Assembly: GCA_003228195.2 (NCBI GenBank)
Contig: QGNO01000008.1
Coordinates: 1-58,359, forward strand
Reading direction: 5' to 3'
DNA length: 58,359 nt
Source of the DNA: Chloroflexota bacterium
GTDB lineage: Bacteria > Chloroflexota > Dehalococcoidia > Lucifugimonadales > QGNO01
Part shown: positions 42,958 through 51,636 of the stretch, one piece after another
Position numbering within the stretch: the stretch's first letter is position 1
Layout of the letters: each line of letters begins with the position of its first letter
The notes under the pieces: model-generated
What the model was told of the DNA's origin: nothing
Databases searched by the model: none
What the model saw: only the letters and a program-made list of their open reading frames with translations
Position numbers and translations under genes: made by a program

Positions 42958-44025
42958 ATGGACAAAAGAACAATAAAGGTATCTCCTAAAAATCTCAGGG
43001 CAGCTTCTCAAGCAATTCTGGTTAAGCTTGGCATGGGGAATGAAGGCGCCCATGAAGCTGCAAAAGTCCTCGTAGCTACTGATCTCCGAGGAATCGATAG
43101 CCATGGCGTCAGCATGCTGAAAGGGTACTTCAGTCAATTCAAGGATGGAATCCTTAATCCAAATCCAAATTGGAAAATTGTCAGAGAAGCTCCAGCAACA
43201 GCTACAGTTGATGGGGATCAAGCCCTAGGAATATCGATAGGCGCCGAGTTGATGGAATTAGCCATGAAAAAAGCTCGTAAGTTTGGAATAGGCATGGTTA
43301 CTATTGCAAATTGTGGCCACCTAGGCGCAGTTGGCCACTTTGCAATGCTAGCGGCGCAGCAGGACATGGTGGGGGTTTGCATGACTGCTTCTAGTGGTGG
43401 CGTCGGAATTCTGCCGACGTTCGGAGCAGAACCACGTTTGGGCGCTAACCCAATTGGCCTAGCAGCTCCAGCGGATCAAGAGCCTCCACTACTAATCGAT
43501 ATAGCCTCTTCAGTTCCAATAGCGAACAAAGTTCAGCTATTGGCAGAAACCGGGCAACTAGTCCCAGCAGGATGGATCTCTGACCAAAAAGGGACTCCCA
43601 TAATGGAGCCGTCCAAAGCACCTTCCCCTGGTAACTTTTTTCACCTTCCTCTCGGGAGCACACGGACTATGGGATCAAATAAAGGTTATGCACTTTCACT
43701 AATTCCGGAGGCTCTCGCAACACTCCTGGCAGGCTCTATGCCAAGCATGCAACGACTCAGAAATGGAATGAAGGGATCGTTCATGGCCTATGATATCTCG
43801 AAATTCACAGACATAACCGAATATAAGCAGGGAATGGATTACATGCTAAAAACTTTACGGGAAACAAAGCCTGCTCCAGGGAATGAACGTGTAGTCTACC
43901 CAGGCCTTTTGGAACATGAAATAGAAATAGATCGCTTGCAAAACGGCATACCAATCAGCTTTGAAATAGCACAGTGGATGAAAGACACGGCGCAAGGCCT
44001 TGGTGTAGAGATTGAATTAAGTTAG
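42958..44025 (+). CDS. Ldh2-family (malate/L-lactate/L-sulfolactate-type) dehydrogenase
   Basis: An NAD(P)-dependent 2-hydroxy-acid dehydrogenase of the LDH2/MDG2 family, 355 aa. The catalytic His lies in Gly-Ile-Asp-Ser-His-Gly-Val-Ser (about 48). The Asn-Cys-Gly-His-Leu-Gly-Ala segment near 120, Gly-Ala-Asn-Pro-Ile-Gly-Leu-Ala-Ala-Pro near 165, and Gly-Ser-Asn-Lys-Gly-Tyr-Ala-Leu near 240 form the coenzyme and substrate site. The substrate may be malate, lactate, sulfolactate or ureidoglycolate. The gene follows the phosphotriesterase-like gene by 46 bp, which supports a lactone-to-hydroxy-acid-to-keto-acid route. Confidence 0.88.
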   Translation: MDKRTIKVSPKNLRAASQAILVKLGMGNEGAHEAAKVLVATDLRGIDSHGVSMLKGYFSQFKDGILNPNPNWKIVREAPATATVDGDQALGISIGAELMELAMKKARKFGIGMVTIANCGHLGAVGHFAMLAAQQDMVGVCMTASSGGVGILPTFGAEPRLGANPIGLAAPADQEPPLLIDIASSVPIANKVQLLAETGQLVPAGWISDQKGTPIMEPSKAPSPGNFFHLPLGSTRTMGSNKGYALSLIPEALATLLAGSMPSMQRLRNGMKGSFMAYDISKFTDITEYKQGMDYMLKTLRETKPAPGNERVVYPGLLEHEIEIDRLQNGIPISFEIAQWMKDTAQGLGVEIELS

Positions 44026-44038
44026 TCCGAACAAATCT

Positions 44039-45343
44039 CTAATAAGGCTTGGCCACAAACTTCGCAGGCTTCTCTGGTCTCCTGCACATCATCATTAAAA
44101 CTGCTGCAACAGCCGCAGCAGCCATAAATCCCCAAAGAGCAGGCGTGTAAGTGCCCAAATTATCAACCACTAAACCCGCCGCTACGGGAGTTAGTGTACT
44201 TCCAAACATAACACCAGCTCCCAACATTCCATTCAGCTTTGCGAAGTTCTTTCTACCATAAAAGTCCCCGATTATTGAGTGGTTTACTGGAGCAGTACTT
44301 TCTCCATATGCAAAGAAGAATGTAAATAAGTAAAGCGTCCATGCTGATCCAGCATTCATGAGAAACAACATTCCTATTACAGAAGCTACCTGTCCGGTCA
44401 TGAGCACATATGGCTTATACACCCGGTCGCCCAACCATCCATTAAACAGTATCAGCGGGGTAGCTATGAAAGATGTGAGCGCTAGGAAGCTGGCACCAGT
44501 GATCTCACTGAAACCTAACCCTACAAATATCGGTATGAAGTGAACCCTTACGCCCGCTAGCACGGCATGCCTAACCGCGGTGCTGTACATGATTAACCAA
44601 TAAGAAACCGATCGCAAAGCTTGACCCGTTTCGAAATCCTCAGGAGACTTAGGCCTATCTAACTTCTGTTGGGTTTGCTCGCTGGCCGCAGTATCGTCAG
44701 ATCCAGGCTTTTCCCAATCTGGTAACAATCCCATCGATTCAGGAGTCTTGCGAATTAGGAATGTAAGGGGCAAGGCAGCTACTAGTACAAGGACACCAGC
44801 AAAAGTAGCGCCGCCCCTCCACCCATTTTTCAACACAATCGCAGCAACGACCGGAGTGAGCAAAGCACTTCCAAATCGTAGTGAAGAGGAATAAATACTT
44901 AGTACCCTTGTTCTGTATCTTACAAACCACAGGTTTGCGACGGCATGCATAGCATGCAGGAAGCCCATATTGAATGCGAATGATATAACAAGAACATATA
45001 TAAACACGAACGACCAATAGGTATTTGCCATCGGAAGTATAAGGAACCCTATACCACCTATTAAAGCGGCTAATACAGCAGGAATTCTTGGGCCGACTCT
45101 GTCTATAAACCAACCGACTAAAGGTCCTTCTATGCCTCCTTGCACTCTTGCCATAGTGAGCACAAAGGCTACCGCCGCACTTCCAACCTTGAATTCCTGT
45201 TGTATAGGCAAGAAAAATATCGGGAATGTCGCCGCGTGCACGGACCCAATCGCATTTACGATTGCGCCGTTGGCTACCATTACCCAGCCATAGTGGAGAT
45301 TTCGCCAGCCTGCCGTCTCTATGTTTTCGCCAGATTCTTTCAT
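44039..45343 (-). CDS. MFS transporter, OFA-like (paralogue of the 34361 carrier)
   Basis: A 434-aa, 12-helix carrier with His-Tyr-Gly-Trp-Val-Met before helix 1, Asp-Arg-Val-Gly-Pro-Arg in the helix 2-3 loop and a basic C-terminal end. It shares the long Ala-Asn-Leu-Trp-Phe-Val-Arg-Tyr-Arg-Thr-Arg-Val-Leu-Ser run and the Pro-Glu-Ser-Met-Gly-Leu-Leu-Pro-Asp loop with the carrier at 34361-35629. It faces the LDH2 gene tail-to-tail across 13 bp, inside a cluster of hydroxy-acid enzymes, so a hydroxy- or keto-acid is a reasonable guess for its substrate. Confidence 0.85.
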   Translation of the reverse strand: MKESGENIETAGWRNLHYGWVMVANGAIVNAIGSVHAATFPIFFLPIQQEFKVGSAAVAFVLTMARVQGGIEGPLVGWFIDRVGPRIPAVLAALIGGIGFLILPMANTYWSFVFIYVLVISFAFNMGFLHAMHAVANLWFVRYRTRVLSIYSSSLRFGSALLTPVVAAIVLKNGWRGGATFAGVLVLVAALPLTFLIRKTPESMGLLPDWEKPGSDDTAASEQTQQKLDRPKSPEDFETGQALRSVSYWLIMYSTAVRHAVLAGVRVHFIPIFVGLGFSEITGASFLALTSFIATPLILFNGWLGDRVYKPYVLMTGQVASVIGMLFLMNAGSAWTLYLFTFFFAYGESTAPVNHSIIGDFYGRKNFAKLNGMLGAGVMFGSTLTPVAAGLVVDNLGTYTPALWGFMAAAAVAAVLMMMCRRPEKPAKFVAKPY

Positions 45344-45551
45344 GTCGCTAGCTTTTACAACCTTGATAGGCAGAAAGTAGTAGAGGACAAATGATGGATG
45401 ATAGATCCTAGAAAATCATGACACAAGGTCAGCTTGATACCATTTTTAACATTCGTACTCAAGAATCTACAGTACATAGTAATCTAACACATTCGCCAAT
45501 GCCCTGTCCTTCTCAGTGAAGCAGCGTTAGGTTTTACATAGAGCCAAACAT

Positions 45552-45580
45552 TTGCTTCAAAAAACTTGCGCAGATATACT
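45552..45580 (+). promoter_or_regulatory. Candidate sigma-70 promoter for the ketopantoate-reductase-like gene
   Basis: TTGCTT at 45552-45557 and TATACT at 45575-45580 are separated by 17 bp, 31 bp before the ATG. It would drive the operon that ends with the lctP-coupled small ORF. Confidence 0.5.
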
Positions 45581-45611
45581 TCCTGAGTGCATAAGCATTT
45601 GAAGTTAACAC

Positions 45612-46667
45612 ATGAATAGCAAGAATAAACGCATAGGAGTATTTGGAGCGGGTGCGGTTGGGAGTTATATCGGTGGTCTGCTATCAAAAGCTGACTACGA
45701 CATAACTTTAATAGATCCTTGGGATTCTCATATAGCGCAAATTCAACAAAGCGGCCTCCGCATTACCGGACCGGAGGGTGATTTTGTCCAACACATGAAA
45801 GCTCTTCACCTGTCTGATGCTCAGTCAATTACTGACCCATTTGACATCATTTTTCTGTCGGTTAAGTCATATGACACAGAATGGGCAGCTCATTTCGCAA
45901 AGCGATTTCTATCAAACAATGGTGTGATGCTCTCGGCCCAAAACTGCATGAATGACCTTCTTGTCGCCTCGATAGTCGGGCATGATCGGCAAATACCATG
46001 TGTTATTTCAGGCTTTGCTGTAGCTCTGACTGAGCCTGGAAAAGTAATACGGAGACAGGAGCCCGAAGGCGGTGGCCATAAAGTGTTCCGTGTAGGTGAG
46101 CTACATGGGAAGATCACCCCTAGAGTCGAGGAAATTGTGGGCATGCTTACAAACGTCGATGGTGCCTATGCAACCCAAAATATATGGGGCGAACGATGGT
46201 CTAAATTAACCTTGAATGCAGGCTCTAATCCGGTTATGGCTATAACTGGGTTAGGCGCACAAGGTCTGGCCGAAAATCCATCTGCTAGAAAATTATATAT
46301 TCAGATTGGCAAGGAATCTGTGCAGGTCGGACAAGCATTAGACTACCAAATAGAGCCCGTTAACGGGATAGCCGCAGAAGTATGGGCTAGAGCCGATGAA
46401 GGAGACGCATTGGAGGAGATAGACGCAGTGATCGAAACTAGAGGAGATCCAGAAAATTGGAGATCTTCTATGGCTCAGGACGTCGACAAAGGCAGAAAAA
46501 CTGAAGTCAATCAGATGAACGGATACATAGTTGAAAAGGGAATGGAAGCCGGTATAGCAACGCCAGTAAATGAAGCGGTAGTCAGATTAATAACTGATAT
46601 CGAGTCTGGGAAGATTAAGCCCGATCCATCACATGCCGACCGTATTCTTGACGCGAACAGGCTATGA
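45612..46667 (+). CDS. 2-dehydropantoate 2-reductase family protein
   Basis: A 351-aa ApbA/PanE-fold NADPH-dependent reductase. It shows Gly-Ala-Gly-Ala-Val-Gly-Ser-Tyr-Ile-Gly-Gly at about 10-20, Leu-Ser-Val-Lys-Ser-Tyr-Asp-Thr with the conserved Lys near 85, and Ala-Gly-Ser-Asn-Pro-Val in the second domain. It is longer than true PanE (about 300 aa), and there is no panB or panC nearby. Its partner is an LctP-type permease 24 bp downstream. It may reduce or oxidise another keto/hydroxy acid, not ketopantoate itself. Confidence 0.8.
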   Translation: MNSKNKRIGVFGAGAVGSYIGGLLSKADYDITLIDPWDSHIAQIQQSGLRITGPEGDFVQHMKALHLSDAQSITDPFDIIFLSVKSYDTEWAAHFAKRFLSNNGVMLSAQNCMNDLLVASIVGHDRQIPCVISGFAVALTEPGKVIRRQEPEGGGHKVFRVGELHGKITPRVEEIVGMLTNVDGAYATQNIWGERWSKLTLNAGSNPVMAITGLGAQGLAENPSARKLYIQIGKESVQVGQALDYQIEPVNGIAAEVWARADEGDALEEIDAVIETRGDPENWRSSMAQDVDKGRKTEVNQMNGYIVEKGMEAGIATPVNEAVVRLITDIESGKIKPDPSHADRILDANRL

Positions 46668-46691
46668 ATACAAGGCCCAGAGGGGGGACAA

Positions 46692-48311
46692 TTGGATAAC
46701 GGACCAACGCTAAATTTGATGAACGGGGCCCTTGCGTTCCTGCCTATCCTCGTCTTATTGGTAGCTTTACTTGGCTTCAAATGGAGTGCACCCAAAGCTG
46801 GAGCAGCTTCCTGGGCAACGGTTGTATTATTAGCATTGGCCACATTCGGCGCCGACACGAATTCAATATCCATTTCGAGCACCAAGGGTTTAAGTCTTAG
46901 TTTCTTCGTGGTCTCAATAATATGGACATCGGTTCTTCTTTATAATGTCGTAGACAAACAAGGAGGAATCAAAGTCATAGGTGAAACTATGACAAGGTTA
47001 GTGGGTGATCCACTGGCACAGGCTCTGGTAGTTGGCTGGGCCTTCTCTGGATTCATGCAAGGCGTGGCTGGGTTCGGCGTTCCTGTGGCCGTCGTAGCAC
47101 CGTTACTAGTACTCATGGGGTTTTCCCCAGTCAGAGCTGCTGCAATTGTCCTAGTTGGCCATGCGTGGGCGGTTTCATTTGGCTCGATGGGCTCTTCCTA
47201 CTACACAATACAGCTGGTCACAGGAATAGAGGGAAGTGTGGTAGGCCCTCATATGGCCATGCTTTTCGCACTACCGATTGTCCTGACAGGATTCGCAGTT
47301 GCTCACATACAAGGAGGTTTGTCCTCAGTTAAAAGGGGGGCGCCAGCCATTCTTGTGATAGGAGGTTCGATGGCATTGTTTGTCTGGATCTCCGCTTCAG
47401 TAGGAATACCACAACTCGCATCTATAATTCCAGGGCTAGTTGGCGCAGGGGTAGGTTGGTTGGTGTCAAAGACACCATTAATAGGTAAGCCTGAGGGTCA
47501 TGGGAACAAAGTTTCAGAACACTCCGAGGATGCCAAGCCCGCGAAGAGTGATGTTGAATCAGCAGTCGGCGTGGGAAACAACTTCCACCTGGCTTTTCTG
47601 CCTTATTACCTTGTGATAGGGCTCAGCATTTTGTCACAAATCCCTGCTATTAAGTCCGCGACCAGCGGAATCTTTTTTGCGCTGGATTATCCCGCCTTGG
47701 AAACTGCTTTGGGATTCAAAGTTGATTCAGCTCAGAACTACGCAAAAATCGCTCTGTTCAAACACCCAGCACCGTTGATCCTAACCTCTTTAGCCTTATC
47801 TTACCTTATATACCTGGTTTCAAATCGCTGGAGACCGGGGACACTTAATGTAGCGATTAAGCTCACTTACAATCAATCAATATCTACTACGGTAGGAATA
47901 TGTACAATGGTCATGATGGCAGTAATCATGACTGACACTGGGATGACAGCCCTGTTAGGGCGAGCCATCGCGGCAGGAACTGGAGCAGCGTTCCCAGTAT
48001 TTTCTCCATACATAGGGGTACTTGGAACTTTCATGACCGGAAGCAACACTAATTCCAACGTGATGTTTGGGGCATTACAAATGGAAAGTGCAGGTGCGCT
48101 AGGAATTAGCTCAGTTACAATAGCGAGCATCCAATCGATAGGTGGTTCTTTAGGAAGTGCGATCGCGCCTGCAAAAGTTCTAGTCGGGACAAGTATTGTG
48201 GGATTATCAGGCAGAGAAAATGAAGTTATGAGGCGTACTATTCCCTACTGCCTGGGAATAGTACTTCTAGTCGGCATCCAAGCTTGGGTGTTCCTAACAT
48301 TTTTCGATTGA
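46692..48311 (+). CDS. LctP-family organic-acid permease
   Basis: A 539-aa integral membrane protein of the L-lactate/glycolate permease family, with about 12-14 helices. The Gly-Phe-Met-Gln-Gly-Val-Ala-Gly-Phe-Gly-Val-Pro motif and the C-terminal Thr-Gly-Ser-Asn-Thr-Asn-Ser-Asn-Val-Met-Phe-Gly motif are diagnostic. The start is TTG behind a G-rich ribosome binding site. It probably imports lactate, glycolate or a related 2-hydroxy acid by proton symport, matching the adjacent dehydrogenases. Sixteen bases after its stop a small membrane ORF begins. Confidence 0.9.
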   Translation: MDNGPTLNLMNGALAFLPILVLLVALLGFKWSAPKAGAASWATVVLLALATFGADTNSISISSTKGLSLSFFVVSIIWTSVLLYNVVDKQGGIKVIGETMTRLVGDPLAQALVVGWAFSGFMQGVAGFGVPVAVVAPLLVLMGFSPVRAAAIVLVGHAWAVSFGSMGSSYYTIQLVTGIEGSVVGPHMAMLFALPIVLTGFAVAHIQGGLSSVKRGAPAILVIGGSMALFVWISASVGIPQLASIIPGLVGAGVGWLVSKTPLIGKPEGHGNKVSEHSEDAKPAKSDVESAVGVGNNFHLAFLPYYLVIGLSILSQIPAIKSATSGIFFALDYPALETALGFKVDSAQNYAKIALFKHPAPLILTSLALSYLIYLVSNRWRPGTLNVAIKLTYNQSISTTVGICTMVMMAVIMTDTGMTALLGRAIAAGTGAAFPVFSPYIGVLGTFMTGSNTNSNVMFGALQMESAGALGISSVTIASIQSIGGSLGSAIAPAKVLVGTSIVGLSGRENEVMRRTIPYCLGIVLLVGIQAWVFLTFFD

Positions 48312-48326
48312 CAAGTGAGGTGAATA

Positions 48327-48488
48327 TTGCCCAGTAAAGTTAAGTTACGTCAAGTAGTGTTATGGGTTATGGCAACAGACTTTCCCTTGCTTTATGTAAG
48401 TGCAGTGTCACTTGAAAACGCTGTGTTCACTACCGTGACTCTTGCAGTAATGGCAGCAGCAGTGGCAGTAGCTCTTTACTCGTACTAA
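48327..48488 (+). CDS. Small membrane protein downstream of LctP permease
   Basis: A 53-aa ORF opening at TTG behind a good GAGGTG site (48317-48322), spacing four, 15 bp after the permease stop. The basic N-terminus (Ser-Lys-Val-Lys-Leu-Arg) precedes a moderately hydrophobic segment at about 10-28, and a clear helix runs at 33-51 with Ala/Val repeats. No family is recognised. It may be an auxiliary subunit of the permease, as known for some other transporters with tiny partner proteins. It ends 81 bp before the convergent alpha/beta hydrolase. Confidence 0.6.
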   Translation: MPSKVKLRQVVLWVMATDFPLLYVSAVSLENAVFTTVTLAVMAAAVAVALYSY

Positions 48489-48569
48489 TTCTGGCTCGAG
48501 ATCAAATCCGACGCCAAAAACTTTGCGCCAATTTCTGAATGGCCTGACAATTCAACCTATCTAACTAAT

Positions 48570-49424
48570 TTACAAGCCTTCAAAGAATCGGCGGATTACT
48601 TTCATCAATTCCCTTTCACGTCCGTTGTATCCGTGGTTGGCGCCATCGACGACTTCCACAGAAGCATGGGAATAGCCTATCTCCCGCAGTGTTCGCATAG
48701 CCAACCCACATACAGGCAATTCCTCTTCACCGCCTACTTCACTCTCCTTGCCCCCAAACACGTATAACGTTGGGACTCCTGTGTTAGCTGCATGCGCGCT
48801 AACGCTATACCTGTTGTCCTTATTGAAACAGTCCACATAGGTTCCGGCTGTCCACATTGATCCCCAAGGCACTCCGGGTCTAAGAAAAACGTCAGGGTTT
48901 CCATCGGCTATGTTCTCCTCAGCCTCCCTGTAAGGTCCCGAAAAGCCCTCACCATGAACATTCACAACTTTCTCATAGTTGTACTCACCAGGAGAAACAG
49001 AGACTACCGCAGCAACGTTTTCAAAATGTTCGGTAGCTTGAGCGTAAGTGGCTCTCACAGCGCCCCCACTATGACCGCCTATGGCTATTTTCCTATGACC
49101 TCTATTCTTCAGAAATTCCAACCAAGCAGCCGCGTCTAAACGCGACTCCTCGACCGATTCAAAGGCATAGCCCTTAAGCGCCCCTCCTCGCACTCCTGTG
49201 GAAACCATGTCGTGGCCACGTCTATTTGCAGCCAGAAATGCAAGTCCAGCCTCTGAAAACATCTCACCCAGCTGACGGAGAAGGCTGCCATAAAAGTTAC
49301 CGCTGTCTCCGTGGAAATATATGAGGCAGTCGACACTCAAATCAGCATCACCTTTCGCTTCAAAATAAGCTCCAGACAAAGATATTCCGTCAGAGGTAAT
49401 CGCCTCAGCTAAATCAACTAACAT
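48570..49424 (-). CDS. Alpha/beta-hydrolase (serine esterase/peptidase-like)
   Basis: A 284-aa hydrolase. An oxyanion-loop His-Gly-Asp-Ser-Gly lies near 39-43 and the nucleophile elbow is Gly-Gly-His-Ser-Gly-Gly (about 114-119). The acidic residue candidate is in the Gly-Gly-Lys-Glu-Ser segment, and the catalytic His is in Asp-Gly-Ala-Asn-His-Gly-Tyr. No signal peptide is seen, so it should be cytoplasmic. The sequence resembles the dienelactone-hydrolase/esterase group. It is convergent with the lctP operon and has no obvious partner. Confidence 0.85.
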   Translation of the reverse strand: MLVDLAEAITSDGISLSGAYFEAKGDADLSVDCLIYFHGDSGNFYGSLLRQLGEMFSEAGLAFLAANRRGHDMVSTGVRGGALKGYAFESVEESRLDAAAWLEFLKNRGHRKIAIGGHSGGAVRATYAQATEHFENVAAVVSVSPGEYNYEKVVNVHGEGFSGPYREAEENIADGNPDVFLRPGVPWGSMWTAGTYVDCFNKDNRYSVSAHAANTGVPTLYVFGGKESEVGGEEELPVCGLAMRTLREIGYSHASVEVVDGANHGYNGRERELMKVIRRFFEGL

Positions 49425-49668
49425 AATGACCTCCCGACTGCAGGTAACGCAATCTTATCAGACCAAAAACTATATTGTCTGCCTTGCCAAATAAGTACCG
49501 TAGGCAGAAACTATAGAGACGATTGTACGTTTCATTTAAACCGTACGTGAAACGTTTACTCTCATTAGGCGAAGGTCGATGCAGGGGCCTTCTTAAACAT
49601 GTTCCTAGAAAGAGTCCAGTTATTATCTATGGCAGATACATAATAAGAGCCTAGACATTACGCCTAAA

Positions 49669-51633
49669 TCACCAATTAGGATTCCTGTACAGCGTGCCTT
49701 GCGGCAACCTGTGAGACCTCGATATATCAGTCCAGTCGTCTATAACGTAATCAAGGATAGGGCTCTGCCTTGAACTCTGCCTCCCTTGCCCCATACGTTG
49801 GTCCTGCATTAGAAAATAGACCGGACCATCTAAAAGAGCCATTTTAATAAACGAATCCCTGGTAAATATAGGGTCATTACCTGAAAAACCACCGATGGAT
49901 ATGCTCGGTATCCCTGCAACAATGAAAGGGGATACGCTTCTTGCATTTAGACCGCCTAGGGTGATTTTCGCCCCAGAATCGGTCTCCTCCAGAAGAAATC
50001 TGGTGAGCCCACCCATCCTTTCGGCAACCTGATCGCTAGGAGGTGGAGAGCCTACTAGGTTAGTCCTTGGATTGAAAGCTGGTCTGCCTGGCATCTTTCC
50101 GGCCGTAGTGGATGATGCTACCAAAGGCACTAGCAACAAAACACACGCCCCTAGGACAAGCGCCCCCTTTGATAATGGTGCATCGTGAAGCTTCCTACCC
50201 AATCCTATTATCAAGATTATTGTTGAAAACGATACCAATGTAAAAACTAAAGCGCCAACCCAATCTCCAGTCAAATCACGCGCTCCGTAGATCTGATAGC
50301 CGGCGAACATCGCGATCGAGAACAGTAATACCCAAGACAATAATCCACTCTTTTTGAACACCTCAAATGCCTTAGAGCCAGCTATACCAATTGTTGCTGC
50401 AAGCGGGACTGCTACTCCAACCAAATAATACGGGTGCGTTGTTGTCGAATTAGCAAGTCCAAACACAATAACTCCGATTAAAAGCCACCCTCCCCAAATA
50501 AATCCCTGAGCAGCGACTGGGGAGGTTCTAATCACTCTCCCAAGACTCGTGGGGTTTCTATACAAACTCTCCGGTATGATCGGAATGATTAGAAAGACTA
50601 ATCCAAAAAGTCCAACTGGTAACAACCATCCCAATTGGCCTGCGAGAGGGTTATAAAACAGACCAAGCAGGCCCTTATCAAGAGATTCATCGGCAATGGC
50701 AGGCGGTATAAACTGTGGATAATTTCCCTCGGGTAATCCCATCCCCGCATTTTGAGCGTATTGGGCATCTCGAAATGAAGGAGTAGTCATCGGCTGATTA
50801 GAAGTTGGCCTAGGCCTAGGACCTATAAACGAGGTGAATCGGTTTATTCCATTGTATTCAAAAACAAGTGTCCATATAGAGTTATCCTGAGTAGATCCAA
50901 CATATGGGCGACTATCCTCAGGAGTAAAAGCGACTACTGTAATCCAAGACATGGAAACCACGATTATTATTTCAACTACCAGTGTCGCCCTTAACAGCGC
51001 CTGCTTTAGAGGGTACTTGGAAGCCAGTACGTAATACAAAAGGAAGACTGGCAGAGGAATGAATGCCACCAACATCTTGGTGTTAAACCCCAATCCCATT
51101 AGTAAGCCAAATACAACTAACCAGCGCCACTTGCCTGTCTCAACCGCCCGAATTATGGCCAAGGCGGCAAGTAAAAGCGTAAAGGACAAAAACGCATCCG
51201 GCTCATTGCCACTATCGATTACGACGCTTGCTGGTATAGTTGCCAAAACCAGGGCACTAATTCTGGCAGCCGTTTTACCGAAAACTGGCCTTAATCCGAC
51301 ATATAGCAGGATTATGGCCATCATACCCAAAACTACCTGAGGGAGCGTCGTAGACCACTCACTTACTCCCAAAAAAACGGACGGGATCGCCTGCACCCAA
51401 AACGACACAGGGGGTTTATCCACCATAACTAAGCCTGCACTGTCGAAGGATCCGAAAAAGAAGTTACCCCAGTTATTAAGCATGGACGCAACAGTAGCGG
51501 TGTAGTAAGAGTTGTCGTGGTCGCCAATGCGACTGAAACGAAGTAGAAGTCCGATGATAACGGCAAAACCCAAAACCGGGTCTATTAAAAGAGCTGCAGC
51601 TCGATAACTAACAAGTTTGCTTTTCACCAGCAA
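49669..51633 (-). CDS. GT39-like polyprenyl-phosphate-sugar glycosyltransferase
   Basis: A 654-aa multi-helix glycosyltransferase of the PMT/ArnT superfamily (GT39 or GT83). The first extracytoplasmic loop has an Asp-x-Asp-type metal site followed by Asp-Lys-Pro-Pro at 72-75, diagnostic of the superfamily. About 12-13 helices precede a soluble C-terminal domain. Such enzymes transfer a sugar from a polyprenyl-phosphate donor to protein or envelope glycan outside the membrane. It starts three bases after the stop of the CARDB surface protein, on the same strand, so that protein is a likely acceptor. The start codon is TTG. Confidence 0.87.
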   Translation of the reverse strand: MLVKSKLVSYRAAALLIDPVLGFAVIIGLLLRFSRIGDHDNSYYTATVASMLNNWGNFFFGSFDSAGLVMVDKPPVSFWVQAIPSVFLGVSEWSTTLPQVVLGMMAIILLYVGLRPVFGKTAARISALVLATIPASVVIDSGNEPDAFLSFTLLLAALAIIRAVETGKWRWLVVFGLLMGLGFNTKMLVAFIPLPVFLLYYVLASKYPLKQALLRATLVVEIIIVVSMSWITVVAFTPEDSRPYVGSTQDNSIWTLVFEYNGINRFTSFIGPRPRPTSNQPMTTPSFRDAQYAQNAGMGLPEGNYPQFIPPAIADESLDKGLLGLFYNPLAGQLGWLLPVGLFGLVFLIIPIIPESLYRNPTSLGRVIRTSPVAAQGFIWGGWLLIGVIVFGLANSTTTHPYYLVGVAVPLAATIGIAGSKAFEVFKKSGLLSWVLLFSIAMFAGYQIYGARDLTGDWVGALVFTLVSFSTIILIIGLGRKLHDAPLSKGALVLGACVLLLVPLVASSTTAGKMPGRPAFNPRTNLVGSPPPSDQVAERMGGLTRFLLEETDSGAKITLGGLNARSVSPFIVAGIPSISIGGFSGNDPIFTRDSFIKMALLDGPVYFLMQDQRMGQGRQSSRQSPILDYVIDDWTDISRSHRLPQGTLYRNPNW

Positions 51634-51636
51634 ACT

